This document shows positions 29,892 to 41,202 of a stretch of DNA of 64,000 nucleotides, in pieces. The position numbers and the translations under genes were made by a program. The first letter of the stretch is position 1; each line of letters begins with the position of its first letter. A model generated the notes under the pieces. The model saw only the letters and a list, made by a program, of their open reading frames with translations, was not told where the DNA came from and did not search any database. Source of the stretch: Strigamia acuminata (taxonomy: Eukaryota; Arthropoda; Chilopoda; Geophilomorpha; Linotaeniidae); the NCBI GenBank assembly GCA_949358305.1, contig OX442324.1, positions 4,780,001-4,844,000 of the forward strand. The letters run 5' to 3'.

Positions 29892-32800
29892 ATGGAATCT
29901 GTTCGAGGTTTTAAAGTAGAAAAACTCGGTGAGGACAATTATGAATCTTGGAAAACTGAGATGAAAAACGTGTTAATTTGCAACAAACTTTGGGCGTACG
30001 TGTGCAAACGTACAGTCAAACCGGAGGCCACGGAGGAAGCCCCAAATACCACGGCAGTGAACGAATGGCTAGAGAAAGACGAAATCGCTCTCGCAACCAT
30101 TGGATTGGGCATAAACCGCACGCACCAAGGCGCCATCAGCTCAGCCACAACGTCCGCCGAGGCTTGGGACAAGTTGGAAGCATTCTTTCAACCGAAGGGC
30201 CCGCACCGAAAAATGTTTTTGTTCAAAAAGTTAATCAACATGAGAAAATCCGACGACGAGACGATGAATGCTCATTTGAACAATTTCGATGAAACAGCAC
30301 AGAATTTAAAACAGACCGGTAGTACGCTCGACGATGATTTGTTGGTGATTTTGCTAATGGACACGCTTCCCGACACGTTCGCATTGTTCCGCTCATCAAT
30401 TAAAATGAGAGAAACGTTACCCGACCTCGCCGCAGTAAAAATTAAATTGCTGCAAGAAGACGAGGACTTACGTAAAAACGAAAAGGCGCCGCAAAATGCT
30501 TTGGCCGCCAAAACTTTTGCCAAAAACAACAACCATCCATTTAAATTTAAAGGAAAATGTAATAAATGCGGTTTGGTGGGACATTTGGCAAAAGACTGCC
30601 GTAGGAAGAGGCCAGGCCACGCAGGCAAATCGAACAACACTGACAAGACGGTCGACGCCGTAGCACTTACCGCGACCGTCGTGTCAACGTATCAAATCGT
30701 AGACGAAAATGTAATGCCGACTGAACGCGACGAAAAAGTGACGCCGACTGAACGTGACGTAACAATCGCAACAACAATTGATCAACCCGAATTAGCAAAT
30801 TATGCCGTCGCATACCAAAGTAATCATGCAATAAATAATATCGAATGGTGTCTTGACAGCGGCGCATCGCGCCACATGTGCAAAAATCGCGAAATGTTTT
30901 CCAGTCTAAATGAAACGATGAAGGGAACAATTCGAACCGCTTCCAAGACGTACGTAAAAAGCGAAGGACTTGGAAAAATACACCTCGATATGGACGATTA
31001 CGACAAACCAATTGTTTTGGAGAACGTCATGTTTGCACCCGATTTGAGCGGAAATTTGATGTCGGTACCACGCATCACAAGCCAGGGCGCTGAAGTAATT
31101 TTTACTGAGAAAACCGCAACAATCAGCAAGAAGGGAAAAACAGTCATGAAGGCGGAGCGACGAGGCGACATGTTCATCGTACGAACGAAACCACTGCAGA
31201 TTGCAAACGTCGCCACTGGAAAAATCAGCCTAAACTCGAAAACATGGCACCATCGTTTTGGACATTTGAATTTGGGCGCTTTGCAACAACTAAGAAAATA
31301 CGAAATGGTAAATGGACTGAAATTCGATACTGCAAACGAAACATTTGACTGCGAGATTTGTGCAAAGGGAAAAATTCACCGAAGCTCACACCCATCGTCG
31401 TCAACACGCGCGGACGACGTGCTCGACTTGATCCACTCCGACATTTGCGGACCAATGCCGACCACGTCACTTGGAGGGGCCAAATATTTCGCCACGTTCA
31501 TCGATGACAAATCCCGCTACACCGAAGTCGCAATTTTGAAAGAAAGAGGCGAAATTTTCCGAGCATTTCAAAACTTCAAGCGAAGAGTCGAACTCGAAAC
31601 CGGACGAAAAATTAAGAAAATTCGCAGCGACAATGCCAAGGAATACGTCAGCGCCACGTTCACCAAATTTTTGGAAGAAGAAGGGATTCGTCGTCAACTC
31701 TCGGTCGAGTACACACCAAAACAAAATGGCGTTTCTGAGCGCATGAACCGCACGCTGTGTGAAATGGCAAGATGCATGATGATAGAATCGAATCTGCCGC
31801 CACCCCTTTGGGCCGAAATTATTGACAGCGCTGTTTTCATCAGAAATCGATGCCCGACCAAGTCATTAGAAAACCAAACACCATTTGAAGTATGGCACGG
31901 CAAGAAGCCATTTATTGGTTTCTTGAGAAGACTGGGCAGCAAAGCCATCGTGTTGCAGCAGGGACCTGGAAAGGGAAAATTTGAGGCCAAAGGAACCGAA
32001 TTGACATTAATAGGCTATTCAGCTGAATCAAAAGCATACAAACTTTATGATGCTGCCCGACGAAGAGTCGTGAAAAGCTGCCACGTCAAAATTTTCGAGT
32101 CAACCGATGCCATCTCAAATAATGGCGAAAAATCATTTGCTGATCCATTTTTTATTTTTCCTAGTTTTGACGAACCCGAAAGCCCGCCGCCTGACGCCAT
32201 TACTGCGCGCAACAATGACAACGAAGTTGAAACAGAAGGAGAAATCGATGTCGATGAAGCCGACGCGCAAATTCCGATTGAAAATCAACCTGCTGAAACC
32301 AAACGAGGCCCGGGACGTCCAAAACTCGTAAGGACCGGAAAACCGGGGCGCCCGTCGAAGCAATACAACTTAATCCGAACACACGACATTGAACCCGCCA
32401 ACGAAAATCAAGAAACCGCATTCGACCCGAACGAGGATCACGCAAATTTCGTTTGCGGCTCACTCCCATCAGACCCCATCACCGTCGAAGAAGCGATGTC
32501 CAGAGACGATCGAAATGAATGGCGCGAAGCCATGCAAAACGAAATCGACGCGCTGAAGGAGATGGGAACGTGGATACTTGTCGACAAACCCAAAAATCGA
32601 AAAGTGATTTTTTCACGTTGGGTTTTCCGCATCAAACGGGACAAGCAAGGCAACATAGACCGCTACAAGGGACGATTGGTTGCCAAGGGTTTTATGCAAA
32701 AAGAAGGAGTGGACTTCAACGAAACCTACGCCCCTGTGGTTCGATACAACTCCATTCGCACTCTCATCGCGTATGCAGTCGAGAAGGGATGGCTAATCCA

Positions 32801-34040
32801 CCAAATGGACGTCGTTGCCGCCTACATTCAGGGCGAACTCGATGAAGAAATTTTCATGCGGCAACCAGACGGTTTCATTGAAGAGGGACAAGAAGAAAAA
32901 GTCTGTCTACTTAAAAAGTCACTCTATGGATTAAAACAAGCCGGACGGAACTGGCATAAAAAGTTAAGCCGCCACCTTCGCAAAAAGATGAAATTAAATC
33001 GCAGCAACAAAGATCCATGCGTCTTTTACAGACTAGAAGACGGGAAATCCGTAATAATCGCTGTCTACGTGGATGACCTAATCGTAATAACTGAAAACAC
33101 AGAAACAATGAACAAAGTCAAATCTGACTTAAGCGAAAAATTCAGAATGACAGACATCGGATCATTGAAATACTGCTTAGGAATCGAAGTAAACCAAAAT
33201 GAGAAAGACCATACCGTCCAAATCACTCAGACCAAATACATCGATGAAATTTTGGAACGCTTCAACATGACAAACTGCAACACCGTCAGCACACCAATTG
33301 ACCCTGCACTGAAGCTAACCAAAGAAATGTCACCCAAGACAAACGAAGAAAGGGAGAAAATGAAAAACGTGCCATATCGCGAGTTAATTGGCGCATTGAT
33401 TTACCTGTCGAATTCGACTCGCCCAGATTTGGCCTTCGCAGTGAGCAGCCTCAGTCGTTTCTGCGCAAATCCAGGTGAAACACACTGGAAAGCTGCGAAA
33501 AGGGTACTTTCATACTTGAAAGGGACGCGAAAATTAGGCATCACCTACGAGAAGACTGAAGAAAATTTGTACGGATTCGCCGACGCGGATTGGGGTGGCG
33601 ACATCGACGACAGAAGATCGACCACAGGATATGTGTTCATTTTGGCCGGAAGCCCAATCTCGTGGGCATCCAAGAAGCAACATACCGTTGCACTTTCGAC
33701 CATGGAGGCTGAGTACATGGCGGTATCGGAGGCAGCAAAGGAACTCCTGCACCTCAGAGGACTTCTAATTGAGTTGGGCTGCCAAACAATGCAACAGGAA
33801 GCAACTGACGTCTTTTGTGACAACCAGGCCGCCATTTGCTTCTCACAAGATCATTCGAGCTATCATAATAGCAAGCACATCGATATGCGCTTTCACTTCG
33901 CCAAAGAAGTCGTAGAAGATAAGAAAATGAGTCTCCACTACCTGCCAACCACTCAAATGGCAGCAGATGTCTTCACCAAAGGACTCTACCGACCGAAGCA
34001 TGAAGATTGTTTAAAAATGTTAAACTTATTTTTGAGTTAA
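29892..34040 (+). CDS. copia gag-pol polyprotein
   Basis: 1,382 aa in one frame. Gag carries a CCHC knuckle (CNKCGLVGHLAKDC, 223-236). The protease site is DSGA (322-325). The gag-pre-integrase HHCC motif runs from WHHRFGHLN to CEIC. The integrase has D516 (HSDICGP), D580 (RSDNAKEY) and E616 (SERMNR), an exact DD35E spacing. A linker holds two AT-hook-like cores (KRGPGRPK at 804, GKPGRPSK at 816). RVT_2 reverse transcriptase follows, with YVDD at 1059-1062. RNase H has FADADWGGD and LSTMEAEYMA. All catalytic residues are present and there is no frameshift between gag and pol. The start is the first Met after the leader. Confidence 0.95.
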   Translation: MESVRGFKVEKLGEDNYESWKTEMKNVLICNKLWAYVCKRTVKPEATEEAPNTTAVNEWLEKDEIALATIGLGINRTHQGAISSATTSAEAWDKLEAFFQPKGPHRKMFLFKKLINMRKSDDETMNAHLNNFDETAQNLKQTGSTLDDDLLVILLMDTLPDTFALFRSSIKMRETLPDLAAVKIKLLQEDEDLRKNEKAPQNALAAKTFAKNNNHPFKFKGKCNKCGLVGHLAKDCRRKRPGHAGKSNNTDKTVDAVALTATVVSTYQIVDENVMPTERDEKVTPTERDVTIATTIDQPELANYAVAYQSNHAINNIEWCLDSGASRHMCKNREMFSSLNETMKGTIRTASKTYVKSEGLGKIHLDMDDYDKPIVLENVMFAPDLSGNLMSVPRITSQGAEVIFTEKTATISKKGKTVMKAERRGDMFIVRTKPLQIANVATGKISLNSKTWHHRFGHLNLGALQQLRKYEMVNGLKFDTANETFDCEICAKGKIHRSSHPSSSTRADDVLDLIHSDICGPMPTTSLGGAKYFATFIDDKSRYTEVAILKERGEIFRAFQNFKRRVELETGRKIKKIRSDNAKEYVSATFTKFLEEEGIRRQLSVEYTPKQNGVSERMNRTLCEMARCMMIESNLPPPLWAEIIDSAVFIRNRCPTKSLENQTPFEVWHGKKPFIGFLRRLGSKAIVLQQGPGKGKFEAKGTELTLIGYSAESKAYKLYDAARRRVVKSCHVKIFESTDAISNNGEKSFADPFFIFPSFDEPESPPPDAITARNNDNEVETEGEIDVDEADAQIPIENQPAETKRGPGRPKLVRTGKPGRPSKQYNLIRTHDIEPANENQETAFDPNEDHANFVCGSLPSDPITVEEAMSRDDRNEWREAMQNEIDALKEMGTWILVDKPKNRKVIFSRWVFRIKRDKQGNIDRYKGRLVAKGFMQKEGVDFNETYAPVVRYNSIRTLIAYAVEKGWLIHQMDVVAAYIQGELDEEIFMRQPDGFIEEGQEEKVCLLKKSLYGLKQAGRNWHKKLSRHLRKKMKLNRSNKDPCVFYRLEDGKSVIIAVYVDDLIVITENTETMNKVKSDLSEKFRMTDIGSLKYCLGIEVNQNEKDHTVQITQTKYIDEILERFNMTNCNTVSTPIDPALKLTKEMSPKTNEEREKMKNVPYRELIGALIYLSNSTRPDLAFAVSSLSRFCANPGETHWKAAKRVLSYLKGTRKLGITYEKTEENLYGFADADWGGDIDDRRSTTGYVFILAGSPISWASKKQHTVALSTMEAEYMAVSEAAKELLHLRGLLIELGCQTMQQEATDVFCDNQAAICFSQDHSSYHNSKHIDMRFHFAKEVVEDKKMSLHYLPTTQMAADVFTKGLYRPKHEDCLKMLNLFLS

Positions 34041-34087
34041 TTTTTATTGTTTTTTATGTAACCAACATCATTTGTGATGAGAAGGAG

Positions 34088-34266
34088 TGTTGGAATGTTT
34101 TATACGTCATCTCGGCATGATGTTTTGTATTGGACCACCCACTGGTCACTCCCTTTCCCCTTCACCCTTCACTTCCTGTCCTACTAGAATAAACGCTAGT
34201 CGCAGCACAAGTTGCTCTGCGACCTAAAATATATATATCTACATAAATCTAACTCATCCACCATCA
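34088..34266 (+). repeat. 3' LTR of the copia element
   Basis: 179 bp, same sequence as the 5' LTR, preceded by the polypurine tract and followed by the second copy of the target duplication. Confidence 0.95.
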
Positions 34267-35348
34267 CTTCACAAGCACTGAATAATTCATATGCAATTTG
34301 ACCTCGTTATCTTTGAAATTCGAAGAAATACTTGCGTAATTTATTTTTTTTTAAATGTTTTTCTCAAAACTAATTTACAATTTAATAATGGAACTGTCCA
34401 ATAACAACATGCTGTGGTAGAAATTGCCTAGGTTGACTTTATTTTTTTCATATGTATACAGTACGTATAATTTTCCTATTATACGTGGACAACATGTACT
34501 GGAGTAAATCAACGCAAGATATGTGAAGCTGGGAACCAAAATTCAAAGCAACAAAAAAACCCACTTTCATTCAAAAAGAAACCAACAATAAGACGTATTT
34601 CATGTTTCCCACCATTATCTTAGTCATTGCATTTGTTTTATTATCTACTTTCACTTACATCCTCCTTTTTTATAGGTATTTTCTATGCATCCAGTGTGCT
34701 TCACTATAACTCAAACTGCTCATAACAATTTTTCATAATAAATTTTTATGATAGAAAAAAGAAAAAGCATTGCAAAACTTTGATGACCAAAATTGATATC
34801 CCAATCTCCTGAACATTGATACGAAAATTATCTTTTAATTTCCACCTTTGTGAACTTAAAAGTATATGTTGCAATTTGACCTACAAATCATCCAGAAGGT
34901 CAGGGTCACCAAGGAAAAGACAAACATAAAGTCTTACACAACATTTAAAAAAATAAATCCACAATAACTTAGAAATCAATTAAATGATAAAAATCTTATT
35001 ATTTTACAACAAAAATTCAAACAGCTGTTGTATTTTATTTACTGAGTAACTTAATTAATACTTAGCTTATGCCCTCTAAATTGTTTCACGTGCATATTAG
35101 AGAACTTGCATAAATAAAAAACAGTTTTTAAAACGCTGTTGAATCAGATGGTATCAGGAATTCGTAGAAAGAAAGCAGACAGCCATAAAAACTGTCAGGT
35201 TTTGAGTTCAAGGATATTCTGTATCTATATCACATCCATGTATTTATTACATTGCCCTCAAGCTGAAATTTTACTAGGACGGTATCAGCTGGAGGAAAAC
35301 AAACTCGCAACTTAAGTCACTCCACGGCCTGAAGTAACAACCAAAACA
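34267..35348 (+). promoter_or_regulatory. 5' flank and promoter of the VWC/Ig/Kunitz gene
   Basis: No gene is seen. From about 34590 to the ATG it is duplicated at 27095-27755. Conserved blocks between the copies include CTGTCAGGTTTTGAGTTCAA and CCACGGCCTGAA close to the start codon. The likely core promoter is in the last 150 bp, but no strong TATA box stands out. Confidence 0.5.
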
Positions 35349-38300
35349 ATGAAATTTCTCCTCCTTACGCTCCTAGGCCTAATCGCGTTGGTTCTCGGTA
35401 AGATTTCAAGTGAGTTAATACAATTATTGAACAAATAATTAAATGCATCGTTCTCCCAACAGGTGACCTGGAAGCCGATGACAACGGTAATGCATTAAAA
35501 TACATGTTTATCTCATTCTAATGTCTTTTAATGCCAACTACAGATTTCAAATGTAACTTTGGTGGCAAAGAATACAGTTTAGGTGAAAGAATCTCGACAC
35601 CAGAAACCTCATGCTTTGTATGCACGTGTCACAAACATTTCGTGGAACCATCTGTGTCCCCTCCCAGCAGTTGTGCCATTATAGACTGTCCGTGGGGTTA
35701 TTACAGTAGCAAACCGCACTGTAAAACACAGTACACTGCGGGAGAATGCTGTCCAGAACTCATATGTTCGGCACCAGCTCCGAGGTTCGACCATTCGTTT
35801 CTTACACGCAAAAGTAAGTCGAGTGCAAACATCTCTTCATTTCATTCATTAATTGACGATCAATTTGTGTCGATTTATTGACAGGAGCTGATGAATCAAC
35901 TGATGGTTATGAGATAACAACTAAAGTCGATAAGGAGCTCACACTTTACTGCAAAGCTGATTCTACCGATGATCTCGTACGTCGATATCATTGCAATTTT
36001 TCTTCTTCTTTCCTTCATTTTTGTCGTCTTCTTTTTGTCAGTCGCACAAGGACATTGAATGGAAACACACAACTTCAGATGGCGTCGAATCGACTGTTGC
36101 TAACACAACAGAGTCTATGATTGCATTTTTTGAGCCGGCAACTTGGGCATTGTATTTCCCTTCAATAAAGGCTAGTGATGATGGATTGTACACGTGTCAC
36201 ATGCCCACGACACCACCTCAAACACAAACAACTCGTATTGTTGTGAGAACCGGTCAGTTGCTCGTTGTTTTCTCTTCAAAATCTTCGACGCGATTAAATT
36301 GTCTTCTTCTTTTCAATTTAGAACCTCGTCCTCCTGTCATCGATCCAATTTGCTACAAACCTGCGTTTTCTACCGCCCAAAATGATCCGTGTCCAGATGT
36401 GAAAGAGGACGACTTGCCTTGGTATTATGACACGAACACTCGTGACTGCACACAACATACAGAAAAATCTTGTGAATGGGGAAGCGAAAATCATTTTCCG
36501 TCAATGTCAGCATGTTGGAACCATTGTTTAGGTATACATTGACCTTTTTAGACTTTTGGTGCAATTTAATTCATTTGTTGCTTCGTAGACGATTGCTATG
36601 CAAGTCTTGAAACGGGTCCTTGTGACGCCCTCATACCGAGGTATTACTACGATCACGTCAAAGACACGTGCGAGTCTTTCAACTATGGAGGCTGCGGAGG
36701 CAATTTCAATAACTTCCAAACTGTACACGAATGCGAAGATAAATGTGCAGACACCAAATACAGAAAAACAACAGGCAAAAAATTATTTTAAGTGTTTACA
36801 TTTCATCTTTTGAACCTTAGCATAATATGTATAGTATCATTTATTATCTATTCTTTGTAATTATTTAATTTTTTTTTTCCAAATAAATCAGATAAAAAAA
36901 AAAGATCCACCACTTCTTGTAGTGAGCACACTCAATGTCCATGGAAATTGTGGCAACACTATGTTCATAAAAAATGCCAACCCATATATGAAGATGACAG
37001 CTGTTGTCCTCAATATTTTGACTGTAAAGTCCAGACAAGCTTACCAGCTGAAGGTCTCAATTAATTTAAAAAAATATATATATATTTTTTTTTTGTAAAA
37101 ATAATAAAATTTCTGTTAGACTCAACCACCGCTTGCACTTGCAATTCTGAAGAACTGGACACTAAAATCGAAAATGGCTGCATTCCAATTTATGAGAATG
37201 ATAAATGTTGTCCAATCGATTGGCAATGCCGTAAGTAATTTTATTTTTTTAAAATATGTCCATAAAGTCAACTGTGTCCAACTCATTTGTACAACAAATT
37301 TCAATTTCCTGTTTCCTTGCTCCGTAATTTAATAACAACAACATAACTACATTGAATTTCCACTACACGATTAATTGTTTCCTTTAGCACCGAGTTCAAA
37401 CACAGCATACAGACAAGGGGGTGAAGAAACTCGACCGAAAACCGATGACCCTAATCACCAATGTCATTATGGTGGCCAAAACTATCCTCTCGGTTATGAT
37501 TTTATCAGCGGATACAAAGCAGGCATCAACTGCACTTGTTTAACACCACCCACATTTACCTGCATAGTCCCTTCTTGTCCCGAACCGGCATCTGCGTCTA
37601 ACGAAATGTTGAGATGTAAACAAGTCTTCAAGTTGGTCCATGAAGGCCATTGTCCAGAATACGAGTGTTGGAGTAAGTAAATCCTGTAAAATAATTTAAC
37701 TTTAATCAGTTTGTTCAATTTTTCTTTAAAAACAGATATTATGGAGTCGGCTCAACTTGTTGGACAACCACGTAAGATGATCATTTAACCTGTTTTAAAC
37801 GTTTTTTTTTTTTAAATTTGCTTTCATTGAAATTTTAGTAACAATTAAAGAAAAACAGGCTTGCAAGGTAATTCGTATAAAGATTTAATTATCAAATTTG
37901 TTATATTTAAGAATTTAATTTGCTTTCCAGCCTGCCTCATGTCTATATCCCCGAGAATGCATTGTTAATTACACGCAGTGTCATTTAGAAGAATGCCAAA
38001 GAGATTGTCGATTGTGCGCAATTCCAATGTGCCTAGCTTGGAGCAATTATGTATCGCCACCTAATGAATGCCCAAGATGCGAATCACTCAGTAATGACAG
38101 TATAATAATTATGAGCTAAATTTTTTAAATTAAATCTTATTTTTTTAAATACAGCCACACCAGAAGAAGCTTGTGAAAAAGTAAATTATTACGTAAATTA
38201 TTATTATTCCATTTAAATTTTTTTTTTTTAATTATTGCTTGTGTCATTTAGAATCCTAATTTCTGCCCTGGTGAAGCTAGATGCGAGATATTTGATAAAG

Positions 38301-38456
38301 ACAAATGTCGAAACGGATCATGTGAACCCTCTTGCATCCTTGAAGTTGTACAACCAATACTGGTGTAAGCGAATAATGGAATAATGGATAATAATCCGTT
38401 TTAAAACCTTACCACGTCTTTTTGATCGTTGCAGAGAGGAGAAAACTACTGATTAG
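35349..38456 (+). CDS. secreted multidomain protein: VWC, Ig, two Kunitz and Cys-rich repeats
   Basis: Sixteen short exons (starts 35349, 35463, 35544, 35885, 36042, 36322, 36589, 36892, 37120, 37388, 37736, 37839, 37931, 38155, 38252, 38435) join in consistent phase to 661 aa. Most junctions are phase 1, typical of shuffled extracellular modules. Order: signal peptide (MKFLLLTLLGLIALVLG), VWC (ends CCPELICS), Ig-like (LTLYCKAD, DDGLYTCHM; about 117-212), a degenerate Kunitz (226-284) and a canonical Kunitz (288-338; NYGGCGGNFNNF). VWC-like pieces (two CCP motifs, then CHYGGQNYPLG) and Cys-rich tails follow. The intron after exon 7 has a GC donor (36775). Reading through it gives a stop at 36789, so a shorter form ending after the Kunitz pair is possible. 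The Kunitz P1 residue is Asp298. Confidence 0.85.
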
Positions 38457-38872
38457 CACACCGTCCCCAACAATGTATTCCTGTTAGCAAAGATATAATA
38501 CTCTAAATACAAATATATATTAAAAAACATGTATACAAATAACTTACTCAGTCGCTGTTTATTTTTTAAAAAATGGCACCCAGAAAATGATGACATTTGG
38601 TCAGGTTCTATACTGCCATCTGTAGTCGTTCTTTAAAAGTAGGGACACAATTTACATAAGAGAGCAACAATTTCTTTATTTTTCTACAAAATTAAAGAAA
38701 ATATTCACTTTGTATCACAAACAAAAAGTTGTCATAAATATTTCTATATATTTTAAATTAAATACTTTATTTTTTTTATTATAAATTGATAAATTTTTTT
38801 CTTATATCTTTTTTTTGTCAAAATTCTAAATCCAAACCATACATAATCACATTTTTTTTAAATTAAAAATGC
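38457..38872. other. intergenic between convergent genes
   Basis: AT-rich, with the 3' ends of both neighbours; no feature recognised beyond poly-T tracts. Confidence 0.5.
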
Positions 38873-40176
38873 TCACATTTTCTCCTCTTTAATCATAATG
38901 GCCTGTGATGTTTGGTTTTTAACTGCACTTGCTGCAGGAGTAACCGAGTTGTTACTATTGGGATGCCTCGACTTAACATGTCTCTCTAAATCCCTTCGTC
39001 TGACCAGCACTTTGCCACACAGATCGCATCTGTAAGGCGTTTCTCCCTGCGCATGTAAACGCACATGTTTATTCAAATTCGAAGGATCGCCAAAGGGACG
39101 CAAACAAACCCTACATTTTAACGGCTTGTACCCAGTGTGGGTTCGGATATGAATTTTCAGTCCATATTTTCGAGAATACATTTTCCCGCAATAAATGCAT
39201 TGATGACCCCGTCGGGGAGTGGTCATTTTGGGTGAAGCCACAATGGCCGGGTAGAGCGGTGAAGACGGCTGTCCAGAAGACACGCAGGTGGTAACGCGTC
39301 GCCAATCGATGTGCGATGGACGAGGTGTCAGAATTGGACGGATGGGACACGGTCTGCAAGGAAATGACGGACGGATTTCAGGTAAAGGGGTCACAAGAAA
39401 GTTTCTGAATGGGTGCGCATGAGTTGGCACGACGGAGGACTGGTAGGAACATTGAAATGCCAGGTGTATTTTCAGCGGATTCGGATTGGTGAAAATGCGA
39501 TTGCAAATGTGACAGACGTAACGTTGATGACCTGCAAAACACAAACAAACAAATCCATCACGTTTGAATGAAGACAAATAAGTGAATTAAGTTTTACCCT
39601 GAATGTTTGCAGGCGTGAGAAAAGATATTCCCAATTCTTCGACCAGTTTGGGCGAGAACCAAGCGAGTAACTCTTCGTTTCGTCCAATATTTCTGATAGT
39701 GCCAAAAACCAAATTATTTTCTTTCATCATAAGCTAAAAAATGAAAATAAATTTGTATCGATAAAAATTATGGCATCTAAAAATCAATTTTCGTTACGAG
39801 ATGAGGCGAAATATTAATTTTTCAATGACGAAATTGATTAATAATAACAAAATTAAAAATGACCCACCTGCAAGTTCTGCGATTGACAATCCTTGGCCCA
39901 ACGCACATGCCTCATCCATGACTCTTCACCGTCTCTATTGGAACCGACGAGTTGTCCGTTAACCCCAACACCGACGTGGTGGTGATGAACGATAGGCGAC
40001 CGGTCGAGAAAAATCTCCGCGAGATGCAACTGGGTTTTAAGCGGCGGCGACTCGATTCCAGCCGGGAGATCCATAGAGGCGAGAGCGGTCGTGGTGACAC
40101 TCTCAGAAGCCAACATCTCTTTGATGGCCCCATTTGCGTTTTCGCCAACTTCTCCATGTCCAGCTGACGGATCCAC
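38873..40176 (-). CDS. Prdm13: PRDM13-like PR-domain zinc-finger transcription factor
   Basis: Exons 39868-40176, 39598-39733 and 38873-39531 join in frame to 367 aa. The PR (SET-like) domain is recognisable from WMRHVRWAKDCQSQNLQ through NEELLAWFSPKL. A first C2H2 finger (YVCHICNRIFTNPNPLKIH) is separated by a Pro-rich linker from three C-terminal fingers whose sequence is nearly diagnostic of PRDM13: YSRKYGLKIHIRTHTGYKP, LRPFGDPSNLNKHVRLHA and GKVLVRRRDLERHVKSRHP. PRDM13 acts as a repressor specifying inhibitory neurons and retinal interneurons in vertebrates and sensory neurons in flies. The protein is shorter than human PRDM13 mainly in the linker. The first Met at 40176 is the best start seen; more 5' coding sequence cannot be excluded. 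Confidence 0.9.
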
Positions 40177-41202
40177 GAGAGACCCGCAGCACCTGTTTCT
40201 TCACGACAGGTTCACGCTCAATCCGAGCCTAATAGTCACTAATCACTCTTCTCAATGGGGGACCCATACAAGGGTAGCGAACACTGGGTGAGGGTGGGAT
40301 GTGGGATAACCGGTGGGCACGGAGTGCAAAGTTCAAGCGATTAAACGAATGTCGAATTGGAAAAAGTGTTTTTCCGCATGAAAAATTTGTCGTTTTTCTT
40401 ATTTTTCTGCTTTTTTTCGGTAGTTTGAGATTTTTAGTTTGGTGTGGACTGTAGAGTAAGGATTGCGCTGTTGATGTTGGTTTGTGCGCATAATGGTAAT
40501 GAGGCAAAAGGGGAGGGTGAAGTACAAACTTGGGGTGAGGAAGAATAGTGTGGGAACGTGGCACGTGGCAGACGTTATGCACGGCTTTTGTTACTTTACC
40601 GCTCATCGTAAAAATCAAATCATCCGAAATGATTATTAGACACAGTACGACTAAAATGTTTGTTAATTTATAATCAATTTTAAATTCGGATTATTTCATT
40701 TCGTTCAATTTTATTTATTTTGTTAAAGGTTGAATTTGATTTTATCGGTTTTTGTTTTGTTTTTGTTTTGTTTTTGGGCGGGGAGAAATTCGAAATGTTT
40801 GTTTATTCACTAGAGTTGAGTGGTAAACACATGAAGTTGTTTACCAATAACAATTTTGGTCGTTTATAATTCCTTTTTTTTTCTTCTAGTTTTCAATTTG
40901 TTTATTATATTCCCCATTTCTATCCAAATGGTGTAGTAAGGGTCAGCCATCACCCCCACCTGCTGTGGTACCTGTCAGCTGGTGAAACCACATGGCCCGT
41001 ACCCACGCTTTGCATGAAAATAAGACAATTTAGGAGAAAAGAATTTCCATTCAACTATTTATATTCAAGTTTAGATCACAATGCAGCTATATACTATTTT
41101 GCATTTTATTGACTAAAAAATAATAAGTAAATTTTTCTTGTAACAACCGAAACCGAAATTAATAATTTTCTGTTTTTAAATATATTTTTAAATATTTTTT
41201 TT
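40177..41202. other. intergenic: PRDM13 upstream region and RSPH3 downstream region
   Basis: Contains TTTTGTTTTG repeats near 40755 and a GC-richer patch near 40930-40990 (CACCCCCACCTGCTGTGG), a possible regulatory segment with a CACCTG E-box. No gene is seen. Confidence 0.45.

Larger units (their letters stand above)
29493..34266 (+). mobile_element. intact Ty1/copia LTR retrotransposon
   Basis: Two 179-bp LTRs (29493-29671 and 34088-34266), identical by eye, start TG and end CA. They are flanked by the 5-bp target duplication CTTCA (29488-29492 and 34267-34271). The primer-binding site GGTTATGGGTCCAAC directly follows the left LTR and matches the anticodon-arm region of initiator Met tRNA, the copia-type half-tRNA primer. 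A polypurine tract GAGAAGGAG abuts the right LTR. One uninterrupted 1,382-aa polyprotein ORF lies between. Identical LTRs plus an open ORF indicate very recent insertion. Confidence 0.96.

Noticed and set aside
38873-40176. Assignment to PRDM12 instead of PRDM13
   Set aside because: Finger sequences SRKYGLKIH, FGDPSNLNKH and VRRRDLERHVKSRHP are those of PRDM13.
40229-40618. 129-aa ORF upstream of PRDM13 on the same strand
   Set aside because: Low complexity, Pro/His rich, no join in phase to the PR-domain exon; probably leader or promoter.
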